Assembly (NCBI GenBank): GCA_023388935.1
Contig: JAEWFG010000205.1
Span: forward strand, 1-24,288
Reading direction: 5' to 3'
Source: Pseudomonadota bacterium
GTDB taxonomy: Bacteria; Pseudomonadota; Alphaproteobacteria; Rhizobiales; Xanthobacteraceae
Length of the DNA: 24,288 bases
A program made the position numbers and the translations under genes. The notes under the pieces were generated by a model. The model did not search any database. It was not told where the DNA came from and saw only the letters and a program-made list of their open reading frames with translations. Position 1 is the stretch's first letter, and each line of letters opens with the position of its first letter. Shown here one piece after another: positions 13,023 through 19,959 of this stretch.

Positions 13023-16000
13023 GTGGCAGGGCGGCAGCGGATAGACCGCGTCAGGCGCCAGTACAACCAATGGGTCGCCAACCAGACGCTGGAAGACTAC
13101 GCGCTGCGCTTTACCGCCAAGAGCGCGCGGCGCTGGTCCGCCGCCCGCGTCGCCAACACCGCGCTCGGCGCGATCTCCTTCCTCGCCCTCGAAGCGATCG
13201 GCGGCACCATCACGCTGAACTACGGTGCCAGCAACGCGACCGCCGCGATCCTGGTGGTCAGCGTCATCATCTTCCTGTGCGGCCTGCCGATCGCCTACTA
13301 TGCCGCAAAATGCGGCATCGACATCGACCTGCTGACCCGCGGCGCGGGCTTCGGCTACATCGGCTCGACCATCACCTCGCTGATCTACGCCTCGTTCACC
13401 TTCATCTTCTTCGCGTTCGAGGCGGTCATTCTTGCCGCTGCGCTCGAGATGTGCTTCAGCATCCCTCGTCCGCTCGGCTATCTCATCAGCGCGATCGTCA
13501 TCATCCCCTTGGTGACTTACGGCATCACCCTGATCAGCCGCTTCCAGTTGTGGACGCAACCGCTGTGGGTCGTCTTGCACCTTCTCCCGTTTGTGGCGAT
13601 CGCCTGGGCCGATCCGCATTCGTTCACGGAGTGGCGGAAGTTCGCCGGCGGGCATGGCGACACCAGCGGCCATCTCGATCTGCTGCTGTTCGGGACCGCG
13701 GCGTCGGTGGTGTTCTCGCTGGTGGCGCAGATCGGCGAGCAGGTCGACTTCCTGCGCTTCCTGCCGCGCGACAGCCGGACGTCGCAGGCTTCTTGGTGGA
13801 TTGCGCTGCTCTGCGCCGGTCCGGGCTGGATCATCTTCGGCGCGCTCAAGCTTTTGGTCGGCTCGTTCCTCGCCTATTTCGCGCTCAGCCATGGCGTCGC
13901 GCTCGAACAGGCGGCCGAGCCCGCCAACATGTATCTGGAAGCGTTTCGCTACGTGTTGTCACAGCCCGATCTGGCGCTGGCGCTGACCGGCAGTTTCGTC
14001 ATCCTGTCGCAGGTCAAGATCAACGTTACCAATGCCTATGCCGGCTCGATCGCCTGGTCGAACTTCTTCTCGCGGCTGACCCATAGCCATCCCGGCCGCG
14101 TGGTCTGGCTGGTGTTCAACGTGATGGTCGCGCTGCTGCTGATGGAGATCGGCGTCTACAAGGCGCTGGAGCAGACGCTGGCGCTCTACTCCAACGTCGC
14201 GATCGCCTGGGTCGGCGCGCTGGTCGCCGATCTCGTCATCAACAAGCCGCTGGGCCTGCGGCCGCCGCAGATCGAGTTCAAGCGCGCGCATCTCTACGAC
14301 ATCAACCCGGTCGGCGTCGGCGCGATGACGATCGCAACCATCGTCTCGATCTCGGCGTTCTACGGATTGTTCGGGCCGACCGCCAAGGCGCTATCGGCCT
14401 TCGTCGCACTCGCCGCCGCCTTCATCACAGCGCCGCTGATCGCATGGGCCACCGACGGCAAATATTACATCGCACGCAAGCCGAAGCGGAGCTGGCAGAA
14501 CGTCGAGGCGATCCAGTGCTGCATCTGCGAGCATTCGTTCGAGCCGGAGGACATGGCCTCCTGCCCCGCCTATGCCGGGCCGATCTGCTCGCTGTGCTGC
14601 TCACTCGACGCGCGCTGCCACGATCTCTGCAAGCCGCATGCGCGGGCCGGCGCGCAGGTGTCGGTGACGCTCGGCAAGATGTTGCCCGAGGCGATCTTTG
14701 CACGGATCAACTCGCAGTTCGGCCATTATGTCGGCGTGTTCGCAGTCTCGGCGGGACTGGTCGGGCTGACGCTCGGGCTTATCTATCTGCAGACCTCGGC
14801 GACCGTGCACGCGGATGCGCTATTGGCCGACGTGTTGTGGAAGGTGTTCTTCGCGCTGATCATCATCATCGGCGTGGTGGCCTGGCTGTTCGTGCTGGCG
14901 CAACAGAGCCGACGCGCGGCTGAGGAAGAAACGCGGCGACAGACCACGCTCTTGATCCAGGAGATCGACGCCCACAAACGCACCGACGCCGAACTGCAGC
15001 GCGCTAAGGAGGTCGCGGAGTCGGCCAACCTCGCCAAGAGCCGCTACGTCGTCGGCCTGAGCCACGAGCTTCGCTCGCCGCTGAACGCGATCTCCGGTTA
15101 TGCCCAGCTGCTGGAGCAGGACAATAGCCTGCAGGCGCGGCCGCGCGACCAGGTCCGCGTCGTCCGCCGCAGCGCCGATCACCTCTCCGGATTGATCGAC
15201 GGCATTTTGGACATCTCGAAGATCGAGGCCGGACGGCTCTATCTGTCGCGCGACGAGGTGCGCCTCAACGATTTCCTCGATCAACTCGTCGGCATGTTCC
15301 GCCTGCAGGCCGCGGCCAAGGGCATCGACTTCGTGTTCAAGCGCCCGGCCGTTCTGCCGGTCGTGGTTTATGCCGATGAGAAGCGGCTGCGGCAGATCCT
15401 GATCAATTTGCTGTCGAACGCGATCAAGTTCACGCAGAGCGGCAGCGTCAGGTTCATCGTGCATTATCGCAGCCCGGTCGCCGAGTTCGAAGTCGTCGAT
15501 ACCGGCCCGGGCATCCAGGCAGACGATCTCGAGCGCATCTTTGCGCCCTTCGAACGTGGTGCGCTCGGCGTCGCGCAGCCGCAGACCGGAACGGGTCTCG
15601 GCCTCACCATCAGCCGCCTGCTCGCGGGCGTGATGGGCGGCGACATTAGGGTGATCAGCACTGTCGGCTCTGGAGCCACGTTCCGCGTCAAACTCCTGCT
15701 TTCCGAAGTGACAAATCCCCGGCGGGATGCACCGGTGGAGGCGCCAATCTACGGCTATCTCGGCCCACGCAAGACGATCCTGATCACCGACGACGATCCG
15801 ACCCATCGCGATCTCCTGCGCGAGGTGCTGGCGCCGCTCGGCTTCATCCTGCTCAGCGCACCCGACGGGCCCGGCTGCCTTGCGCTGGCGCAGCACTGCC
15901 GGCCCGATCTGTTCCTGCTCGACATCTCCATGGCCGGCATGGACGGCTGGACGGTCGCGGAAACCTTGCGCGCCAATGGCCATCACACCGCGCGCATCCT

Positions 16001-16391
16001 GATGGTGTCGGCGAGCGCGCTCGAAGCACATGGCGCGCCGCTGGCGCAGCCGTTCCACGACGGCTATCTGATGAAGCCGATCGACATTCCCCGCCTGCTC
16101 GAGTCAATCAGACAATTGCTCAAGATCGAATGGCAGTACGAAGCCGACCAGGTGCCGATGCCGCTGTGGAAGCCGGAGAGTGGCTCGCGGCCGCCGGTAA
16201 AACATGTCGAGGAGCTGATCGGCCTCGGCCGGCTCGGCTATGTCCGCGCGATCCAGCTCAAACTCGACGAGATCGACACCGAGCACCCCGAACATGCCGA
16301 TTTCGTCACCCATATGCGCGCGCTGGTCGATCGTTTCGATCTCGACCAATACATGGCGACGCTGAAAACCCTGCACAGCTATGATCACTGA
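13023..16391 (+). CDS. Hybrid sensor histidine kinase with N-terminal NCS1-type transporter domain, 1122 aa
   Basis: Start chosen at a GTG with AAGGAG seven bases upstream. Residues about 1-490 form a polytopic membrane domain of about 12 helices resembling nucleobase:cation symporters (NCS1, purine/cytosine permease-like: the N-terminal RWSAARVANTALGAISFLAL, the GAGFGYIGS helix break, and QVKINVTNAYAGSIAW). A Cys-rich segment follows from C499 (CCIC, later CSLCC, then CHDLC), then two more membrane helices and a coiled linker. HisKA has the phospho-site H681 (SHELRSPLNAISG); the ATPase N-box carries N799 (NLLSNAIKFT) and the DTGPGI and GTGLGLTISR glycine boxes. A receiver follows with D967, ending in a helical domain of about 85 residues (GLGRLGYVRAIQ...FDLDQYMATL). 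There is no PAS domain. It is divergent from the amide operon, so it probably senses an amide or related N compound, possibly by transporting it. The architecture recalls CbrA, which uses an SSS-type transporter instead. Confidence 0.9.
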   Translation: MAGRQRIDRVRRQYNQWVANQTLEDYALRFTAKSARRWSAARVANTALGAISFLALEAIGGTITLNYGASNATAAILVVSVIIFLCGLPIAYYAAKCGIDIDLLTRGAGFGYIGSTITSLIYASFTFIFFAFEAVILAAALEMCFSIPRPLGYLISAIVIIPLVTYGITLISRFQLWTQPLWVVLHLLPFVAIAWADPHSFTEWRKFAGGHGDTSGHLDLLLFGTAASVVFSLVAQIGEQVDFLRFLPRDSRTSQASWWIALLCAGPGWIIFGALKLLVGSFLAYFALSHGVALEQAAEPANMYLEAFRYVLSQPDLALALTGSFVILSQVKINVTNAYAGSIAWSNFFSRLTHSHPGRVVWLVFNVMVALLLMEIGVYKALEQTLALYSNVAIAWVGALVADLVINKPLGLRPPQIEFKRAHLYDINPVGVGAMTIATIVSISAFYGLFGPTAKALSAFVALAAAFITAPLIAWATDGKYYIARKPKRSWQNVEAIQCCICEHSFEPEDMASCPAYAGPICSLCCSLDARCHDLCKPHARAGAQVSVTLGKMLPEAIFARINSQFGHYVGVFAVSAGLVGLTLGLIYLQTSATVHADALLADVLWKVFFALIIIIGVVAWLFVLAQQSRRAAEEETRRQTTLLIQEIDAHKRTDAELQRAKEVAESANLAKSRYVVGLSHELRSPLNAISGYAQLLEQDNSLQARPRDQVRVVRRSADHLSGLIDGILDISKIEAGRLYLSRDEVRLNDFLDQLVGMFRLQAAAKGIDFVFKRPAVLPVVVYADEKRLRQILINLLSNAIKFTQSGSVRFIVHYRSPVAEFEVVDTGPGIQADDLERIFAPFERGALGVAQPQTGTGLGLTISRLLAGVMGGDIRVISTVGSGATFRVKLLLSEVTNPRRDAPVEAPIYGYLGPRKTILITDDDPTHRDLLREVLAPLGFILLSAPDGPGCLALAQHCRPDLFLLDISMAGMDGWTVAETLRANGHHTARILMVSASALEAHGAPLAQPFHDGYLMKPIDIPRLLESIRQLLKIEWQYEADQVPMPLWKPESGSRPPVKHVEELIGLGRLGYVRAIQLKLDEIDTEHPEHADFVTHMRALVDRFDLDQYMATLKTLHSYDH

Positions 16392-17304
16392 TCCCAAGAA
16401 GCGCGATATCGCCCTCGTCGTTGACGACTCGCCCGAAACACTGCGGCTCCTGACCGACGCGCTCGACGGCGCCGGCATGACGGTAATGGTCGCGCTGGAC
16501 GGCGCCTCCGCGATGCGGATCGTCGACCAGATCACGCCCGACATCGTGTTGCTCGACGCCTTGATGCCCGGCATGGACGGTTTTGAGACCTGCAGGCGGC
16601 TAAAGCGCGATGCCGGCCTCGACGGCGTGCCGATCATCTTCATGACTGGCCTCGCCGAGACCGAACACATCGTACGCGGCCTCGAAGCCGGCGGCGTCGA
16701 CTATGTGACCAAGCCGATCGTGGTCGAAGAGATGCTGGCGCGGATCCGCGTGCACCTTGCCAATGCGCGGATGACGCAGAGCGCACGCGCAGCTCTCGAT
16801 GTCTCCGGCCGCTATCTGCTCGCCGTCAACGCCGCCGGCAAACTGCTATGGGCGACGCCGCAGGCGCAGAGGCTGTTATCAGACACGCTGGCCAACACCG
16901 GCGGCTTCACTTTGCCCGAGCCCATGCCCCAATGGCTCGATCAGGTGCAGAAGGGAAAGCCGGCGGCGAAATCGGCGACCATGGCCGCGTTCCCCGGCAA
17001 CGAGCAACTCGGGCTGCAATTTATGGCCAAGCTCGGTCCTAACGAGTTTCTGCTGCGGCTGGCCAAGGACACCAGCGGCGACATGCCAGCCGAATTCTCC
17101 AGCGAGCTCGGCCTCACCACGCGCGAGGGCGAGGTGCTGTCCTGGCTCTCCAAGGGCAAGACCAACCGCGACATCGCGCAGATCTTGGGATTGAGCCCGC
17201 GAACCGTCGACAAGCATCTCGAGCAGATCTATTCCAAGCTCGGTGTCGAAAACCGCACCGCTGCGGCCGCGATCGCGACGCGCGCAAACCGGCACCTTCC
17301 GTAA
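16381..17304 (+). CDS. LuxR-type response regulator (receiver, PAS-like linker, HTH), 307 aa
   Basis: Receiver residues about 10-125 have acidic D15/D16, phospho-acceptor D59 (LLDALMPGMDG), T89 (FMTGL) and K111 (YVTKP). Residues about 137-235 look like a PAS-type fold (LLAVNAAGKLLWATPQAQRLL) and could take part in dimerisation or ligand sensing. The C-terminal LuxR/NarL helix-turn-helix (LTTREGEVLSWLSKGKTNRD, then LSPRTVDKHLEQIYSKLG) is complete. The ATG overlaps the kinase stop by 11 bp, so the two are translationally coupled and almost certainly a cognate pair. It probably binds the divergent region upstream of urtA; no direct evidence. Two hairpins follow the stop. Confidence 0.92.
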   Translation: MITDPKKRDIALVVDDSPETLRLLTDALDGAGMTVMVALDGASAMRIVDQITPDIVLLDALMPGMDGFETCRRLKRDAGLDGVPIIFMTGLAETEHIVRGLEAGGVDYVTKPIVVEEMLARIRVHLANARMTQSARAALDVSGRYLLAVNAAGKLLWATPQAQRLLSDTLANTGGFTLPEPMPQWLDQVQKGKPAAKSATMAAFPGNEQLGLQFMAKLGPNEFLLRLAKDTSGDMPAEFSSELGLTTREGEVLSWLSKGKTNRDIAQILGLSPRTVDKHLEQIYSKLGVENRTAAAAIATRANRHLP

Positions 17305-17353
17305 GCCCATCGTTTAACGAGCATTGCTCCCAGTAAAAGGGATGTGGCGTGGG

Positions 17354-17372
17354 CCGGAGCGACCAACTCCGG
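17354..17372 (+). terminator. Hairpin after the kinase-regulator operon
   Basis: CCGGAG, 7-nt loop, CTCCGG lies 50 bp after the regulator stop. There is no T run behind it, so a terminator role is only possible. Confidence 0.3.
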
Positions 17373-17421
17373 GCGAAACTAAACGTCGATTTTTGCGCCG
17401 CATCATTGCCAGTGTCACGGA

Positions 17422-17440
17422 ACGCTCAATTTTTGAGCGT
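17422..17440 (+). terminator. Perfect 8-bp hairpin with T loop
   Basis: ACGCTCAA, loop TTT, TTGAGCGT. It lies in the 231-bp gap between the regulator and the next gene. It could end the two-component operon or be an operator palindrome; no T tail follows. Confidence 0.35.
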
Positions 17441-17535
17441 GCAACCATAACCGAGCTCAGGCTTAATCGCGCCAACGTCGAATCGTGCTCACCAAGGTGG
17501 GCAGCAACACAAGAAGACATGTGGTGGAGGATCGC

Positions 17536-17889
17536 ATGCGACAGCTCGCGCAGGTCACACTACTGGTGTTCGTTTCAACGCTGACCGGCACGGCGCTCGC
17601 ATTCGACAACGGCCAATACGACAACGTCTCCCCTGACATCCGCGCGTGGTTCAAGGCCGTGACGGCGCCGAACGGCGTGCCGTGCTGCGACATCTCCGAC
17701 GGTCATCGCACCGACTATGATTATCGTGACGGCGCCTATTGGGTACCAATCGAAGGGCAGTGGATGGCTGTACCCGCGCGGGCAATCATCCGCGATCGCG
17801 GCAATCCGGTCGGCCAGGCCGTCGTGTGGTATGTGCATCACCACGGCAGCATCATCATCAGTTGTTTTGTGCCGGCAGACGCGGTGTGA
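17536..17889 (+). CDS. Small secreted hypothetical protein, 117 aa
   Basis: A clear Sec signal peptide (hydrophobic residues 7-21, cleavage probably after ALA22) is followed by FDNGQYDNVSPDIRAWFKAV, then GVPCCDISDGHRTDYD and a C-terminal VVWYVHHHGSIIISCFVP. The conserved-looking CC pair, the later Cys in SCFVP and the His triplet suggest disulfide or metal binding in the periplasm. I recognise the type as a common Bradyrhizobium hypothetical protein of unknown function. GGAGG lies six bases before the ATG; the upstream extension of the frame lacks a start with support. It is same-strand with the two-component operon but separated by 231 bp and two hairpins, so it is probably independent. Confidence 0.75.
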   Translation: MRQLAQVTLLVFVSTLTGTALAFDNGQYDNVSPDIRAWFKAVTAPNGVPCCDISDGHRTDYDYRDGAYWVPIEGQWMAVPARAIIRDRGNPVGQAVVWYVHHHGSIIISCFVPADAV

Positions 17890-18186
17890 ATTCTACCGCC
17901 GGCTTCAACCTAGGGCATTGCTTTGTCACAACCTGGCCGCTCCCAAGACTCGATGGGCCCATCATGGGGAAGTTTGAGCTAACATCGGCGAAAGGATCAA
18001 GTCCAATCAACCGTGGTCCGCTTTGCGCCGATATTGTTGCAAAAGTTTTTTGGGGGGTCGAACAAAAATTCTTGGAGCCGCTGATGCGTTTTGCGCGCGG
18101 CGACGTGAGGGGCCACATCGATTGATCCAAAATCGATAACGGATCTCCGTATTGGCGCTGACAACCGATGCAGCAGCGGAGAGGCC
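17890..18186 (+). other. Intergenic stretch without a supported gene
   Basis: About 300 bp with no convincing coding frame. It contains an inverted repeat ATCGATT (18117-18123) / AATCGAT (18131-18137) and a T/G-rich run near 18047-18056. Nothing else was recognised. Confidence 0.5.
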
Positions 18187-18778
18187 TTGAGATCAACTTT
18201 CGCGAGATTTTTACGGTCGTTCGATTTTCCACTTTTGCAGCACTATCCGCCAGAAGCGGACCTCCCCGACAGGTCGCCTGCGGCGGAAATTCCGAGGGCC
18301 TATCACCCCGAGGCTTGGCGTGAACTCCATGTCACGATGGGCGGTGCAGTCGCGGCGCTGACCGGCTTATTGTTCGTCGCGACCTCTCCACGTGGAGCGC
18401 ATCGCCAAGACACCGCGTTGCGCACGACGCGCCTTTGCCAATACTTTCTCCCTAATCGGCGTCATGACGGAAGCGCTCCTGGTTCTGGTACCGCAGCCCG
18501 CAAACTGGCTGGGCGCCGAACTCATCGTGCTGAACTTGTTTCTGCTGGTCATGCTGATGCTGCCGTTGATCCGAAGCTGGCTCGGGACTGTCGCCGGAAT
18601 GCCGCCGCTGCGATTATTCGCAGGCACAATGTCTTGGCTTCTGGGCGCTGCTGGTGGCGCGGGTCTCATCTTCCATGTTGGCGGCGGCATGTACCTTCTG
18701 ACTGCGAGTACTTTTGTGCTGATCTTGGTCTGCGTCTGGAACGCTTGGTCGCTGCTGATTGCGAATTACAAAGGTTGA
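18187..18778 (+). pseudogene. Frameshifted small membrane protein
   Basis: Two frames together make one recognisable Bradyrhizobium membrane protein. The first (to about 18388) ends PEAWRELHVTMGGAVAALTG then LLFVATS. The second (from about 18390) carries ERIAKTP, then RAFANTFSLIGVMTEALLVL, WLGAELIVLNLFLLVMLM and the end VCVWNAWSLLIANYKG. Five hydrophobic segments in total are expected. The break lies in GACCTCTCCACGTGGAG, where about two bases seem to be missing compared with the expected SLHVERI. Just downstream RCARRAF replaces an expected ALRTRAF-like stretch, suggesting a second, self-correcting pair of indels. The true start is unclear; the TTG at 18187 only marks the open frame. Function unknown. 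Confidence 0.6.
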
Positions 18779-18869
18779 GATTGCCTGGTCTAAGGCCGTG
18801 AACCCACAAATCTGCCGGGGGACGGCTTGCCAAGGTCCGCTATGCGCCGTCACGCCGACATCGGCGTGT

Positions 18870-19221
18870 CTATACGATTACCTCGTCGGCTCGCGACAGC
18901 AGCGTCGCCAAAACAGTGAACCCGATGGCTTTCGCGGTCTTCAGATTGATGGTCAGCCCGAACGTCGTCGGCTGCTCGACCGGCACGTCGGCCGGCTTGC
19001 TGCCTTTGAGGATCTTGTCGACGATCAGGGCCGTTCGCCGGGCAATCTCCTTCTGGCTTCCCGAATAGGAGGCAAGTCCGCCCACCTTGGCAAAAGTGGC
19101 GCTCGGCGCGAACGACGGCACGCGATGCAGCACCGCGAACTCAGCGACGCGCGCCAGCGACAGGTTGGGTTTGACCACGACTGCATCCGCCGCGTCCTCT
19201 TTGATCGCCGCAAAGGCCGCA
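18870..19221 (-). pseudogene. ABC-type substrate-binding protein (ABC_sub_bind family), C-terminal fragment
   Basis: The minus strand encodes AAFAAIKEDAADAVVVKPNL, then GGLASYSGSQKEIARRTALI, then VDKILKGSKPADVPVEQPTT, ending TAKAIGFTVLATLLSRADEVIV. This is the unmistakable end of the TrpX/YvrC-like ABC_sub_bind proteins that are very numerous in Bradyrhizobium. Only about 117 of the usual roughly 325 residues remain. The frame meets a stop within about 15 bp upstream of 19221 and has no start or signal peptide. It ends head-on against the fragment of the plus-strand gene beginning at about 19225, so a deletion or recombination joined them. Confidence 0.75.
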
Positions 19222-19224
19222 TTC

Positions 19225-19656
19225 CTAGTCAGTTATCCGGATGGCTTCGCCGTCATGGAGGACCTCAAGCGGGACAGCCTGGCGACCAGCGGCCGCGATT
19301 GGGCCGAGCGGACCAGGCGCCTCGCCGCGCGGGTGCCGGATCTCGACATCTTTTCACAAGGTCAGGTCGAACGCATAAGCGGTGGATGGAAGATCACGGC
19401 CCCGGGTCGGGCAGTGCTCGAACTCATGGATGCTCGCCCTGCAGCGTCCGAGACGATTGAGGCGCCTTCTGTTGAGGAGACGATCATGACCTCGCCGGCG
19501 CCCGTTCCTCCGCTCCGGCAGCCCGCTGATCGGGCCAAGCGGCGGCTCGAACGCCGTGAACGTCGCCGCGAGGTGCGCGAACGGGCGAGAGCCCCCCCTG
19601 AATCGAGATCAAGGTCCAAGAAAAAAGCCGCCAGCTTGACGCGGCGGCTTGGTTAG
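19225..19656 (+). pseudogene. N-terminally truncated hypothetical protein (Lys/Arg-rich tail)
   Basis: From about 19225 the frame reads LVSYPDGFAVMEDLKRDSLA, then DWAERTRRLAARVPDLDIFS, then GQVERISGGWKITAPGRAVL. I recognise this as a Bradyrhizobium hypothetical with a winged-helix-like first half and a basic, Arg-rich tail. The usual first few residues are missing. The open frame does extend back to a TTG at 19087, but that part is antisense to the binding-protein fragment, so the ORF is a chimera. The last 12 codons run into a hairpin that serves the opposite strand. Whether any product is made is unknown. Confidence 0.55.
19625..19650 (-). terminator. Rho-independent terminator for the polX transcript
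   Basis: On the minus strand an 8-bp perfect stem AAGCCGCC ... GGCGGCTT with a 10-nt loop is followed directly by TTTTTT (plus-strand A run at 19621-19626). It lies about 170 bp past the polX stop and overlaps the end of the plus-strand truncated ORF. Confidence 0.75.
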
Positions 19657-19767
19657 TCCCGGACTGTCGATAGCCTGCCCAGCCCCAAGCGTACCGCCGT
19701 TACCTTGTTTGCGGCCATGCCGGTCCGATCTACAGAACGCCTTTCGATTCGGCCATCGGGCCTCAGA

Positions 19768-19959
19768 TTTGTGCACCGGGTCCTTGCAGAGCCGGCAAGG
19801 CGTGGAAAGAGGAGCACGGGAACTATGCGGGCCTGCGTCGGTTTGCTGAAGCGGTGCCCTCGATCGGCGGCGACCGCCACCACCGTTCCCTCGACCGAGA
19901 GATCTTGCGCCAGCACCAGGCGGCGCGGGCGAGCGAGCGCCTCTTCTGGCGGAGGTAGC
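19768..19959 (+). pseudogene. Possible small-gene remnant antisense to the polX 3' end
   Basis: A plus-strand frame reads RAGKAWKEEHGNYAGLRRFA, then GGDRHHRSLDREILRQHQAA, ending SERLFWRR at a TAG (19957-19959). The composition looks protein-like, but the frame has no start codon upstream. Its first part resembles the segment near 4376-4420 (KAGKARNEEDG). I do not know the family. It overlaps the last 137 bp of polX on the other strand. Confidence 0.3.

Noticed and set aside
13070..14086. 338-aa plus-strand open frame inside the kinase gene
   Set aside because: Arg/His/Asp-rich shadow frame; the permease frame has coherent membrane helices and family motifs.
14820..16058. 412-aa minus-strand open frame opposite the kinase domains
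   Set aside because: Antisense to invariant HisKA/HATPase motifs; no start support.
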